Shown here: positions 1 through 8,479 of the stretch, piece after piece
Numbering within the stretch: position 1 is the first letter of the stretch
Layout: the number at the start of each line of letters is the position of its first letter
Assembly: GCF_018332455.1 (NCBI RefSeq)
Contig: NZ_BOPZ01000030.1
Span: forward strand, 1 to 42,861
Source: Clostridium polyendosporum
Lineage (GTDB): Bacteria; Bacillota; Clostridia; Clostridiales; Clostridiaceae
Reading direction: 5' to 3'
Length of the DNA stretch: 42,861 nt
Program-made: the position numbers and the translations under genes
Notes under the pieces: generated by a model
The model's input: only the letters and a program-made list of their open reading frames with translations
What the model was told of the DNA's origin: nothing
Databases searched by the model: none

Positions 1-111
1 AAGGCGCAATATTCTAAAGTACATAATTCCTAAGGAACCGCCGTATACCGAACGGTACGTACGGTGGTGTGAGAGGTCGGAGAAATTATTTTATTTCTCC
101 TCCTACTCGAT
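1..111 (+). mobile_element. 3' end of a group II intron (domains V and VI)
   Basis: Seen: positions 37-68 fold as a domain V hairpin (CCGCCGT and TACC pairing with GGTA and ACGGTGG around a GAAC loop). Positions 71-106 fold as a domain VI stem (CGGAGAAAT with ATTTCTCC) that leaves an unpaired A near 105. The sequence then runs CTACTCGAT, a usual group II intron 3' end, so the 3' splice site is placed after 111. Only the 3' end is inside the window. The reverse transcriptase and 5' domains should lie upstream, so I cannot say whether the intron is intact. Repeat sequence follows it directly. Confidence 0.85.
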
Positions 112-127
112 TTATAAAATGAATGCT

Positions 128-292
128 CAACATATAAATTTATATACTATAAGTTCAGTTATGAAAAAGCATTGCATGTCGAGGCTATTTTGCTGCCATT
201 TCACAAAGTGAAATCTGGCTCAAATTTAATAGGCTCGATGCCTATTAAACTTTATTTAACATGAATTGATTAAAGATTAAAGTTGGTTATCT
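128..292 (+). repeat. Dispersed MITE-like repeat, copy A
   Basis: Nearly identical over its core to 25853-25978. It contains two perfect inverted repeats, ATTTCAC-AAA-GTGAAAT and TTTAATAGGC-TCGAT-GCCTATTAAA, and ends with the family terminus AAGTTGGTTATCT. The left terminus is not recognisable; intron insertion or decay may have removed it. A diverged second half-copy of the core follows at about 297-350. With the intron end this fills the gene-free stretch 1-349. Confidence 0.75.
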
Positions 293-349
293 TTATCATT
301 TCACTGGGTGAAACCCAACTAGAACTGAGTATTATCGATGCTTGGTCTA

Positions 350-1879
350 TTAATAAATTGAATATATATCTGACAGTTCTATCTGAATTTTTTCTACTAA
401 AGTATGATTAGAATTGTTAGGCAGTAGTTTTTCAGATTCTCCAGGTAATATTTTAACAGGAAGTTTAATGAAAAATTCAGTTCCTAAATTTTCAGTGCTG
501 GTTACTGAAATTTGTCCTCCGTGTTTTTCTACTAGAGATTTTACTAAGGATAAGCCTATTCCGCTACCCTCATTTTCTCTATGTAAAGATGAATCTACTT
601 GTATAAAGCGATCAAATATTTTGTCTATCTTGTTTTTAGGAATGCCAATACCCGTATCCTTCACTGAAATAGTAATAGAGTCCTCATAATCATAAATATT
701 AACATAGATAGTGCCCCCACGTTTTGTGAATTTTATAGAATTAGAAAGTAAGTTTAATATGACTCTCTCTATTTTATCAGCGTCACAAGCCATGAACTTT
801 TCTTCTACTTCAGTATCAAAAATAAGGGAGAGTCCTTTATTTTTTGCATATTCTGCAACGGATAAAGATATATTTTCAATCAAAGTTATTATATTGTAGT
901 TTTTGTAATTCATCTCTAAAAAATCAGAGTCAGCTTTGGTAATATCTATTAAGTTATTAATAAGTCTTAGCAGTCTATAGCAGTTTTGTCTCATTAATGC
1001 AGTATAATCATTTAGTTTTGCAGGGGTTATTTTAATTTCACTATCATTTATAGAATTGCTTAATAACTGAACTACACCAAAAATTATATTTAATGGGGTT
1101 TTAAATTCGTGAGATATATTAGCAAAAAACTCAGTCTTAACTTTGTCTAGTTCAATCATTTTTTCTAAAAGAGACTTATTCTCCTCTAATGCTTTCTTAA
1201 GAATATTTTCTATTTTCTTACGTTCAGTAATATCCCTAATAACACTTAGTATAGATGGTTGACCATCATAGTTAAATTTACAGGATCTTATTTCTACATC
1301 TATAACTGTTCCATCATTACGAATAAGTTTTTCTTCAATTAAAGGAAATTTACCTTGGTTATTTTCAGTTGAATTTATTTGAGCTTTTAGTAATTTAGAA
1401 TAGTTCGGTCGAATCAAATTCTTAATAGGATTTTTAAATATTTGTTTTGATTTATCAAATTCAAATAATTTTGCACCAGCATCATTTGTAAATATATACT
1501 TATCATTTTTGATGATAGTTACTGCATCTGGTAAAAGCTTAATAAGTGAACGATAACGTTCTTCGCTTGTTTTTAGATCTTTTTTTAAATTTTTTATTTT
1601 TAGCATATTCTTATAAATGAATAGATAAAGGAGTATAGCAGATATGACAACATAAGTAGTTCCTTTAGCTATCAATGCTATGGTTATATATTCCATAGGT
1701 ATATGCAATATTTCATACAATACTTTTATAAGTACTTTATCAGAAAGCAAAATCCAAAATTCAGAAATTAAGGCGTAAATTATTACAATCATTAATGCAG
1801 TGGATTTTTCGCAAGGTAATTTTGAAAGGTTACCTCTAAGGTTTAGTATAGCTTTCTGATTTGATTTTTTATCATTCAT
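350..1879 (-). CDS. Membrane PAS-domain sensor histidine kinase (orphan)
   Basis: Encodes 509 residues. Two hydrophobic segments at about 28-46 and 65-89 anchor it in the membrane. A PAS domain covers about 104-220 and ends with the usual IRDITERK linker. The HisKA region has the phospho-acceptor in SHEFKTPLN (His257). The HATPase_c domain shows the N box NLLSNSIKFT (about 376-385), G1 DTGIGIP (408-414), an F box FDRF and G2 GSGIGLSLVK. AGGAGG sits correctly before the ATG. It should autophosphorylate and pass phosphate to a response regulator, but none is adjacent, so partner and signal are unknown. Downstream are only repeats and the intron end. Confidence 0.93.
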   Translation of the reverse strand: MNDKKSNQKAILNLRGNLSKLPCEKSTALMIVIIYALISEFWILLSDKVLIKVLYEILHIPMEYITIALIAKGTTYVVISAILLYLFIYKNMLKIKNLKKDLKTSEERYRSLIKLLPDAVTIIKNDKYIFTNDAGAKLFEFDKSKQIFKNPIKNLIRPNYSKLLKAQINSTENNQGKFPLIEEKLIRNDGTVIDVEIRSCKFNYDGQPSILSVIRDITERKKIENILKKALEENKSLLEKMIELDKVKTEFFANISHEFKTPLNIIFGVVQLLSNSINDSEIKITPAKLNDYTALMRQNCYRLLRLINNLIDITKADSDFLEMNYKNYNIITLIENISLSVAEYAKNKGLSLIFDTEVEEKFMACDADKIERVILNLLSNSIKFTKRGGTIYVNIYDYEDSITISVKDTGIGIPKNKIDKIFDRFIQVDSSLHRENEGSGIGLSLVKSLVEKHGGQISVTSTENLGTEFFIKLPVKILPGESEKLLPNNSNHTLVEKIQIELSDIYSIY

Positions 1880-2082
1880 AGTATCCTCCTATAAAGTTTC
1901 TGCTTAAGTATATATTTAATCTAATGTTACTAAAACCCTAAAAATTGTAAAGTCAGTAATAGTATACTATATAAATAATAGATTTTCTATAACGAAAAAA
2001 GTGGTAATCACACATAATTAGACGTTTTCAAATGCGGGTTAAAATAAGATTAATTATAATTAAAAATGTATTGATAATAAGA

Positions 2083-2181
2083 TTTAATAGGCATCTGGCT
2101 TATTCAATTTTAATCAGATTTCACTTTGTGAAGATAAACAATTTCAATTAATAGCCAATTCAGTTATGCAGTTGTTTATCT
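2083..2181. repeat. Dispersed MITE-like repeat, copy B
   Basis: Positions 2132-2181 form a minimal unit with terminal inverted repeats AGATAAACAATTTC and CAGTTGTTTATCT. Positions 2083-2129 carry the family core in the opposite orientation (TTCACTTTGTGAA and an AATAGGC..GCTTATT hairpin). It lies in the 1880-2258 gap. The rest of that gap shows only AT-rich sequence near the kinase promoter and a terminator. Confidence 0.65.
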
Positions 2182-2202
2182 ATAAAATCACAGCAAATAA
2201 AT

Positions 2203-2234
2203 AAGGAAGTCTCAGCAGTAACTGAGATTTCCTT
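2203..2234 (-). terminator. Intrinsic terminator of the Met-rich gene
   Basis: AAGGAAGTCTCAG pairs with CTGAGATTTCCTT (13 positions, one G-T pair) around a 6-nt loop. On the minus strand it is followed by a T-rich run and lies 25 bp past the stop of the Met-rich gene. Confidence 0.75.
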
Positions 2235-2258
2235 TGTGTAAATCTTGAGTTTATTCTA

Positions 2259-3026
2259 CTATTCAAATAGTTCGTTAGCTTTAACTTGCATAATACGAGT
2301 AATTGGCACTGCAGTTTGTGCAGTGGAAGTACCAGTAGGAGTAGTCCCTATAGTTTTGCCCATAGGATAGGTTCCGATAGTTGTATCCATAGGATAGGTT
2401 CCCATAGGATAGGTTCCCATAGGAGCAGCACCCATAGTTGTGCCCATAGTACCGGCTCCCATAGTTGAGCCCATAGTACCAGCTACCTTAGTTGAGCCCA
2501 TAGGGGTAGTTCCAGTAGTTGGTGCCATAGTACTGGCTCCCACAGTTGGGCCCATAGGATAGGTTCCCATAGTTGGGCCCATAGGGGCAGTTCCCGTAGT
2601 TGGTGCCATAGTACCGGCTCCCATAGTTGGGCCCATAGGATAGGTTCCCATAGTTGGACCGATAGGAGCAGTGCCCATAGGATAAGTGCCCATAGTTGGA
2701 CCCATAGTACCAGCACCTGTAGTTGGAGCCATAGTTGGACCCATAGGAGCAGTGCCCATAGTTGGACCCATAGGCATAGTTCCCATAGGCATCATGTACA
2801 TCATGGGACACATATGCATCATGGGACATATATGCATCATGTGTGTCATATCATGCATAGGCATCATGTGCATCATGGGACACCTATGCATAGGCATCTT
2901 ACTCATCATATTTTCAATTTTCTCCATTTCTTTTTTATCCTTCATGTAAGGGTACATTGTATACATATCATACATAGGAAGCATTTTTTCTTTTTGTTGC
3001 ATGGTTTCACGAGAATATTTGTTCAT
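2259..3026 (-). CDS. Methionine-rich tandem-repeat protein of unknown function
   Basis: Encodes 255 residues. I use the ATG at 3026 because GAGGTGG lies just before it; an upstream TTG at 3038 would place that ribosome binding site inside the gene. The first 45 residues are charged and Met-rich. Next comes a Met/His/Cys stretch (HRCPMMHMMPMHDMTHMMH, then CPMMHMCPMM). Residues from about 80 to 230 alternate 4- and 5-residue blocks such as GPTM and GTYPM. The last ~25 residues are non-repetitive. No signal peptide or membrane segment is seen. I do not recognise the family. The composition resembles low-complexity spore coat or exosporium proteins, and the Met/His/Cys part resembles soft-metal binding segments; both are guesses. 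Own terminator, so monocistronic. Confidence 0.8.
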   Translation of the reverse strand: MNKYSRETMQQKEKMLPMYDMYTMYPYMKDKKEMEKIENMMSKMPMHRCPMMHMMPMHDMTHMMHICPMMHMCPMMYMMPMGTMPMGPTMGTAPMGPTMAPTTGAGTMGPTMGTYPMGTAPIGPTMGTYPMGPTMGAGTMAPTTGTAPMGPTMGTYPMGPTVGASTMAPTTGTTPMGSTKVAGTMGSTMGAGTMGTTMGAAPMGTYPMGTYPMDTTIGTYPMGKTIGTTPTGTSTAQTAVPITRIMQVKANELFE

Positions 3027-3287
3027 GTTCCACCTCAACTATTAATACATTTCTAATATATGATTAAACATATATAACTTGTTACAGCAATATAAAAAAT
3101 AAAATTATTTTATTAAAATTTAGAATTTATTAAACAAATGTAATAAAAATATTTGTTGACATTAATAATAATCTGCTGTAATATTTAATCATATTAATTG
3201 TATAGGAATAGTATAAAAACGCTTGTAAAGAATAAATTCTAAGGCAATAAAATTAGTATACAGTAAATCAAATTCTTGCTTAACTAA

Positions 3288-3417
3288 AGATAAACAACTT
3301 CAATCTTTAAACAATTGATAAAAATAGTCTCGGCATTCAATACTTTTCCTAAAATTCTTAATTCAATATGAACTTGTATATCATGAATTATAAGTTCAGT
3401 TAGGAAGTTGTGTATCT
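3288..3417 (-). repeat. Dispersed MITE-like repeat, copy C
   Basis: About 130 bp bounded by AGATAAACAACTTC (3288-3301) and GAAGTTGTGTATCT (3404-3417), 14-bp inverted ends with one mismatch. Read on the minus strand, its interior matches the left half of copy G (25717-25850). It fills the middle of the 3027-3668 gap between the Met-rich gene and the riboswitch. Confidence 0.8.
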
Positions 3418-3482
3418 ATAATGTTAAGATTTTAAATTGTAAAACTTTGATTATTTTAATAATACATAAATTAATATTTAAA

Positions 3483-3586
3483 CTTATCTAGAGTGGTGGA
3501 GGGACTGGCCCTGTGAAGCCCGGCAACCAGTATTATTTATTTAATACAATGGTGCTAATTCCTGCAGCTTTATGCTGATAGATGAG
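3483..3586 (+). promoter_or_regulatory. SAM-I (S-box) riboswitch aptamer
   Basis: Carries the S-box signature: GAGTGGTGGAGGGACTGGCC, then CTGTGAAGCCCGGCAACC, then GGTGCTAATTCCTGC, then GATAGATGAG. P1 forms between CTTATCT (3483-3489) and AGATGAG (3580-3586). SAM binding stabilises P1, which frees the downstream terminator and shuts off metI-metC when methionine or SAM is plentiful. GAGAATGAC (3584-3592) can instead pair fully with GTCGTTCTC (3608-3616), a visible antiterminator that opens both P1 and the terminator. Confidence 0.96.
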
Positions 3587-3595
3587 AATGACTGC

Positions 3596-3631
3596 AATAT
3601 ACCTGAGGTCGTTCTCTCAGGTATATTTTTT
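3596..3631 (+). terminator. Riboswitch-controlled terminator
   Basis: AATATACCTGAG (3596-3607) pairs with CTCAGGTATATT (3616-3627), 12 bp, followed by a T run. It is the expression platform of the S-box and lies 37 bp before the metI start. Its right arm overlaps the antiterminator pairing, so the two folds exclude each other. Confidence 0.93.
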
Positions 3632-3668
3632 ATATATAAAACTTTTATAAATAACGGGAGGAATAATA

Positions 3669-4820
3669 ATGGGATGCGATTGTAGATCTTTTGAAACTAA
3701 GGCTGTTCATGGTAATAAACCATATGATTTAGTTACAGGAGCAATAAGCGTACCAATTTATCAGTGTGCAACTTTTAGACATGAAGGGGTTGGCAGAAGC
3801 ACAGGATATGACTATTCAAGGGTACAAAATCCTACTAGAGAGGAATTAGAAAAGACTCTTGCTATACTTGAAAATGGCAAAGAATGCCTTGCTTTTACTT
3901 CAGGTATGGCTGCCATTTCTAATTTATTTACTGTTTTCTCACCAGGTGATCATATAATTCTTTCAGAAGATTTATATGGAGGAACTTACAGAGTTACTGA
4001 AGAAATTTTTAATAAATATGGATTAACTTCATCTTACGTTGATACTTCTGGTTTAAGTAGTCTTATAGAAAATATAAGAAAAAATACAAAGGCTATTTTT
4101 ATAGAAACTCCTTCAAATCCAATGATGAGAATAACTGATTTAAAGGCCGTTGTAGCTATTGCAAAGGAAAGAAATATTCTAACTATTGTAGATAATACAT
4201 TCTTATCTCCTTATTTTCAGAAGCCACTAGACTTAGGAATTGATATAGTGGTTCACAGTGGTACTAAATACCTATCAGGACATAATGATACTTTATCAGG
4301 GTTTGTTATATTAAATGATTTGACTTTAGCTGAAAAGCTTAGAAATATACAAAAATCAATAGGCGCATGTCTTCCTGCTTTTGATAGTTGGCTGACTTTA
4401 CGAGGAATAAAAACCCTTGCTATAAGACTTGACAGACAGCAAGAAAATGCTATTAAGATTGCTAAGTGGTTAAAAAATCATAAGAATATAGAGCAAGTGT
4501 TTTACCCAGGGCTTGAAGACCATAAAGGACATGAAATATTAAAAGAACAAGCTAGCGGTTATGGTGCTATGATTTCCTTTGTTGTTGATTCAGAAGAAAC
4601 TGCAAAGAGAATATTAGAAAGAGTAAAAATAATATTGTTTGCAGAAAGCTTAGGTGGTGTAGAAACTCTTATTACCTATCCAGAACAGCAAACTCATGCT
4701 AATATACCTGAGAATATGAGAAATAGAGTTGGAGTTACTAGCAAACTCTTAAGAATTTCAGTGGGTATTGAGAATGTAGATGATTTAATTAATGATTTAA
4801 AAGGTGCATTGGAGGATTAA
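3669..4820 (+). CDS. metI: Cystathionine gamma-synthase / O-acylhomoserine thiol-lyase (MetI type)
   Basis: Encodes 383 residues, normal for Cys/Met-metabolism PLP enzymes. The Schiff-base lysine is in SGTKYLSGH (Lys200), the pyridine-nitrogen aspartate in VDNTF (Asp175), and SRVQNPT and ETPSNP supply phosphate and substrate contacts. It probably joins an activated homoserine to cysteine, giving cystathionine; some relatives use sulfide directly. The SAM-I riboswitch upstream supports a methionine-biosynthetic role rather than cystathionine gamma-lyase. GGGAGG precedes the ATG. The stop is one base short of the metC start, so the pair is an operon like metI-metC of Bacillus subtilis. Exact substrate choice cannot be read from the sequence. 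Confidence 0.9.
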   Translation: MGCDCRSFETKAVHGNKPYDLVTGAISVPIYQCATFRHEGVGRSTGYDYSRVQNPTREELEKTLAILENGKECLAFTSGMAAISNLFTVFSPGDHIILSEDLYGGTYRVTEEIFNKYGLTSSYVDTSGLSSLIENIRKNTKAIFIETPSNPMMRITDLKAVVAIAKERNILTIVDNTFLSPYFQKPLDLGIDIVVHSGTKYLSGHNDTLSGFVILNDLTLAEKLRNIQKSIGACLPAFDSWLTLRGIKTLAIRLDRQQENAIKIAKWLKNHKNIEQVFYPGLEDHKGHEILKEQASGYGAMISFVVDSEETAKRILERVKIILFAESLGGVETLITYPEQQTHANIPENMRNRVGVTSKLLRISVGIENVDDLINDLKGALED

Positions 4821-4821
4821 T

Positions 4822-5952
4822 ATGAGGATTGGAACTAAATTAGTTTTAGGTGGGAATATAAGTGATGATAATACTGGAACATTAAGTACTCCTATTTATC
4901 ATACATCGACTTTTGATCAAAAGAAAATAGATGGGGATATAAAGTATGATTATGCTAGATCTGGAAATCCAACAAGAGAAGCATTAGAGAATTTAATAAA
5001 TAATTTAGAGGAAGGATATAGGGGGTTTGCTTTTTCTTCGGGAATAGCAGCTGTTTCTTCTGTGCTAAGTATTTTTCACTCAAATGATCATATACTTATA
5101 ACCCAAGATGTATATGGTGGAACACATAGATTAGCATCTAGGTTTTTTACCAGGTATGATGTTAATTTTGAATTTGTTGACCCTTGTGATTATGATAATA
5201 TTGAAAAAAGTATTAAGGATAATACAAAGGCTATTTATATAGAAACTCCATCGAATCCACTGCTTAAGATTACAGACATTAGAAGAATAGTTAAAATTGC
5301 AAAGGAAAATAATTTATTAGTTATTGTTGATAATACTTTTATGTCTCCATATCTTCAAAGACCATTAGAGTTGGGGGCCGATATTGTTATTCATAGTGCT
5401 ACAAAGTTTCTAAATGGTCATAGTGATGTAATTGCTGGATTAGTTGTAGTAAAAGACAAGGATTTAGCTAACGAAATATATTTCATACAAAATGGTTGTG
5501 GTGCTGTATTAGGACCACAGGATTGTTGGCTACTTATAAGAGGTATAAAAACTTTAAAGGTTAGGCTGGATTATCAGCAAAAGAATGCAGCACTTCTTGT
5601 AGATTGGTTATCAAAACATGAAAAAGTTGAGACTGTTTATTATCCAGGGCTTATAGATCATCCGGGAAGAGAAGTACATCTATCTCAGGCAGATGGTCCC
5701 GGGGCTGTACTTTCTTTCAAGACAAAGGATATAGAAACTGCAACTAGATTTATGAATCAGATAAAACACGCAGCAGTTGCTGTAAGTCTAGGGGGCGTAG
5801 AAACAATTGTATCGTATCCAGTTACAATGTCTCATGCTGCAATTCCAAAGGATGAGAGAGAAAAGTTAGGGATTACGGATAATTTAATAAGAGTATCTGT
5901 AGGATTGGAAGATATAGAAGACTTAATTGAAGATTTCAATAGTGCACTATAG
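4822..5952 (+). CDS. metC: Cystathionine beta-lyase (MetC/PatB-type PLP enzyme)
   Basis: Encodes 376 residues from the ATG at 4822, chosen because GGAGG (4811-4815) sits six bases upstream inside the end of metI; an upstream GTG at 4804 would swallow that site. The PLP lysine is in SATKFLNGH (Lys195), with VDNTF and ETPSNP as in its neighbour. It should split cystathionine to homocysteine, pyruvate and ammonia, completing transsulfuration. It is a diverged paralogue of the preceding gene and shares its riboswitch-controlled transcript. Because the two proteins are so alike, the split between synthase and lyase rests partly on gene order in related operons. Confidence 0.88.
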   Translation: MRIGTKLVLGGNISDDNTGTLSTPIYHTSTFDQKKIDGDIKYDYARSGNPTREALENLINNLEEGYRGFAFSSGIAAVSSVLSIFHSNDHILITQDVYGGTHRLASRFFTRYDVNFEFVDPCDYDNIEKSIKDNTKAIYIETPSNPLLKITDIRRIVKIAKENNLLVIVDNTFMSPYLQRPLELGADIVIHSATKFLNGHSDVIAGLVVVKDKDLANEIYFIQNGCGAVLGPQDCWLLIRGIKTLKVRLDYQQKNAALLVDWLSKHEKVETVYYPGLIDHPGREVHLSQADGPGAVLSFKTKDIETATRFMNQIKHAAVAVSLGGVETIVSYPVTMSHAAIPKDEREKLGITDNLIRVSVGLEDIEDLIEDFNSAL

Positions 5953-6023
5953 CATTACTTAGTAGTATTTATTGATTTTTCCACACTATATCTATTATAA
6001 TTATATTGTAAATATAGGTACAT

Positions 6024-6119
6024 AGATAAACCAGTTTGCAACTAAATTTAGAATTTGGGAAAACATATTAATAGGGTACGTTATTTTCAAAGTATTTTAA
6101 GGAGTAAACTAGTTTATCT
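6024..6119. repeat. Inverted repeat ahead of the CymR-like gene
   Basis: AGATAAACCAGTTT (6024-6037) and AAACTAGTTTATCT (6106-6119) are 14-bp inverted repeats with one mismatch, 68 bp apart. The ends resemble the MITE-like family but the interior does not match. It ends about 20 bp before the regulator start, so it may also affect that promoter. Confidence 0.5.
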
Positions 6120-6139
6120 CTAGTAGGAAAGGTGATTTT

Positions 6140-6574
6140 GTGAAAATTTCAACAAAAGGTAGATATGGATTAAAGGCTTTAATCGATTTAGCAATGTATG
6201 CAAATTCTGAAGTAATAACGTTAAAAAGTATATCTGAAAGACAAAATATTTCAGAAGGTTATTTGGAACAAATATTTTCAGTGCTAAGAAAGAATGGTTT
6301 GGTAATAGGAAGAAAAGGCGCTCAAGGTGGCTATACATTATCAAAACCTATAAGTGATATAACTATTGGAGAAATATTAAGGATTTTAGAGGGAGAGCTA
6401 GGTTTGGTAGATATAAAAAAAGCAACTCCCGCGGATAAGTTAGAAAAGTGTATTAACGAAAATCTATGGAGTATTATTAATGAAAATATAAATAATTATT
6501 TCGATGCTATTACCTTAGAAGATTTAGTTAATAAATATAAGACAGAAAGCGAAAATATAATTTACTTCATATAA
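6140..6574 (+). CDS. Rrf2-family transcriptional regulator, CymR-like
   Basis: Encodes 144 residues from a GTG preceded by AGGAAAGGTGA. The N-terminus MKISTKGRYGLKALIDLA, the winged-helix region with SISERQNISEGYLEQIFS and GAQGGY, and the C-terminus TLEDLVNKYKTESENIIYFI follow the CymR pattern. It lacks the three-cysteine cluster of IscR (one Cys only), so an Fe-S sensor is unlikely. CymR is the master repressor of cysteine and sulfur genes in bacilli and works as a complex with cysteine synthase. Placement after metI-metC fits sulfur control, but the 190-bp gap and inverted repeat suggest its own promoter. Assignment to CymR rather than another Rrf2 protein is inferred from end-to-end resemblance. 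Confidence 0.85.
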   Translation: MKISTKGRYGLKALIDLAMYANSEVITLKSISERQNISEGYLEQIFSVLRKNGLVIGRKGAQGGYTLSKPISDITIGEILRILEGELGLVDIKKATPADKLEKCINENLWSIINENINNYFDAITLEDLVNKYKTESENIIYFI

Positions 6575-6640
6575 TGTCATGCCAGTGATTAAGTCATAAT
6601 TAATGATTCATACATATCCGATATGAATTTACTTTATTGG

Positions 6641-6686
6641 GATTGCACATAAACTTAAATTACGTTATGTGTAATCTCTTTTTTAT
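6641..6686 (+). terminator. Intrinsic terminator after the CymR-like gene
   Basis: GATTGCACATAA (6641-6652) pairs with TTATGTGTAATC (6665-6676), one G-T pair, followed by TCTTTTTT. Confidence 0.85.
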
Positions 6687-6690
6687 TTGT

Positions 6691-6732
6691 TGCCATTTGA
6701 CAAAGTGAAATCTGGCTGAAATTTAATATAAA
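6691..6732 (+). repeat. Fragment of the dispersed repeat core (copy D)
   Basis: TGCCATTTGACAAAGTGAAATCTGGCT followed by AAATTTAATA matches the core of copies A and G. Neither family end is present. The remainder of the 6575-6929 gap is AT-rich and presumably holds the dbpA promoter; I see nothing else in it. Confidence 0.6.
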
Positions 6733-6929
6733 TTCTTCCGATAGTAGGACAAATGTGACTAATTTAAAATAATTTAACTTTATAAAAAACTTAGTTAAGG
6801 TAGATTATATAGATATATAAGTGCATAATTGAATTTAAAGTTTAAAAAAGAATTATTCTACTGCAATTTATTGATGATTTAACTTGTTTGTCTATAATAA
6901 TAAAAATAGTAATAAGAGGTACATATTTT

Positions 6930-8375
6930 ATGAATAAAATAGATTTTAATAATTTGGGCTTGAGTGAAGAAATATTAAGAGCATTGGATAAGCTAGGATA
7001 TAAAACACCATCAGACGTACAAAAGAAGGTTATTCCTGTTGTTCTTGAAGATAAGGATATTATAGTAAAATCACAAACTGGAAGTGGAAAGACCGCAGCA
7101 TTTGGAATTCCTATTTGTGAAAAAATAGAAATAGAAAATAGAACTCCACAAGTTTTAGTTCTTACGCCAACAAGAGAATTAGCTGTGCAGGTAAAAGAAG
7201 ATATTTCAAATATAGGGAGGTTTAAGAGAATAAGGTGTGCTGCTGTTTTCGGTAAACAACCTATGAGCGTTCAGATAAGAGAACTAAGACAGAGGGTTCA
7301 TATTATTGTTGGTACTCCAGGGAGAACGTTAGACCACATAGAGAGAGGAAATGTGGATTTAGGTGATATAAAATATCTTGTTATAGATGAAGCAGATGAA
7401 ATGCTAAATATGGGTTTTATCGACCAGGTTGAGGCAGTAATAAAAGCTTTACCTAGTGATAGGGTAACAATGTTATTTTCAGCAACTATGCCAGAAGAAA
7501 TCGAAAGGTTATCTAATCAATACATAATTAATCCTATAAAGATAGAAATTAACCCTAAAAATCTTACTACAGAAAAAATTCAGCAATTTTATTATGATGT
7601 TGAAGAAAATAAAAAGTTTAGTCTACTAAATAAACTAATTTATACTGAGAGACCAGATAGTTGTATTATATTCTGTAGTACTAAGGATGGGGTTGATAAT
7701 TTAACTCAGAAGATGAAGAATAATGGATATTTGTGTAGTGGATTACATGGTGGGATGGAACAAAAGGATAGATTAGATACAATAGAGCGTTTTAAGAGAG
7801 GGGAATTTCGTTTTCTAGTTGCTACGGATGTAGCAGCAAGAGGGATTCATATAGAGGATATAACTCATGTTATAAATTATGACGTACCAGTAGAAAAGGA
7901 AAGTTATGTTCATAGGATTGGGAGAACAGGAAGAGCAGGCAATAAGGGAATAGCAATAACTTTTGTAGTTCCTTATGAATATAGGCTTTTTACTGGTATT
8001 GAGGAATATGTGAATTATAAGATACCAAAGAGAGAAGCTCCTTCAGAGGAAGAGGTTGAACAGGGGAAAAAGATTTTTAATGAAATAGTTAAAAATAAAC
8101 CTAAACCAAAGAGTATAAAGAGCACTGAATTAAATAGGGAAATTACAAAAATACATATTAATGCTGGAAAGAAGAAGAAGATTAGAGTAGGAGATATTGT
8201 TGGGGCAATTACAAGCATTGAAGGTATTAATGCTGAGGATGTAGGGGTTATTGACATTCAAGATAATTTCTCTTATGTTGATATACTTGGCAAAAAAGGA
8301 AGTATAGTATTAAATGCACTTAAAGACGCAACAATAAAAGGAAAAAAAGTTAAAGTTCAAAAAGCAAAAAAATAA
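6930..8375 (+). CDS. dbpA: DEAD-box ATP-dependent RNA helicase DbpA (YxiN type)
   Basis: Encodes 481 residues from the ATG at 6930, where the protein start lines up with DbpA proteins; an upstream TTG at 6888 adds 14 residues with no ribosome binding site. Core motifs: SQTGSGKT (about 48-55), PTRELA, GTPGR, DEAD (153-156), SAT (184-186), then VATDVAARGI and HRIGRTGRAG. The C-terminal ~75 residues, with GKKKKIRVGDIVGAI and ending GKKVKVQKAKK, form the RNA-binding domain that in DbpA recognises hairpin 92 of 23S rRNA. Expected role: ATP-driven remodelling in large ribosomal subunit assembly. Monocistronic by spacing. Confidence 0.95.
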   Translation: MNKIDFNNLGLSEEILRALDKLGYKTPSDVQKKVIPVVLEDKDIIVKSQTGSGKTAAFGIPICEKIEIENRTPQVLVLTPTRELAVQVKEDISNIGRFKRIRCAAVFGKQPMSVQIRELRQRVHIIVGTPGRTLDHIERGNVDLGDIKYLVIDEADEMLNMGFIDQVEAVIKALPSDRVTMLFSATMPEEIERLSNQYIINPIKIEINPKNLTTEKIQQFYYDVEENKKFSLLNKLIYTERPDSCIIFCSTKDGVDNLTQKMKNNGYLCSGLHGGMEQKDRLDTIERFKRGEFRFLVATDVAARGIHIEDITHVINYDVPVEKESYVHRIGRTGRAGNKGIAITFVVPYEYRLFTGIEEYVNYKIPKREAPSEEEVEQGKKIFNEIVKNKPKPKSIKSTELNREITKIHINAGKKKKIRVGDIVGAITSIEGINAEDVGVIDIQDNFSYVDILGKKGSIVLNALKDATIKGKKVKVQKAKK

Positions 8376-8479
8376 AAATAAAGAACTTTAAATTGAAAAC
8401 TCTATTTATATTTTTTATATATTTTTGTTATAATTAAAATAGAAAAATGCAAGGTAGTTGAAAACAGGAGAAGTATAGT

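Noticed and set aside
2330-2800. Regular short repeats that look like a CRISPR or tandem DNA array
   Set aside because: The repeats are in-frame codons of a Met/Gly/Pro/Thr-rich protein with variable DNA and no unique spacers of constant length.
2483-2829. Overlapping open frames of 77-113 residues in other frames of the Met-rich gene
   Set aside because: They follow from the repetitive composition, have no ribosome binding sites, and overlap a better-supported gene with its own terminator.
8351-8390. AAAGTTC..GAACTTT inverted repeat at the end of dbpA
   Set aside because: Only seven pairs with a long AT loop and no T run, so not a convincing terminator.
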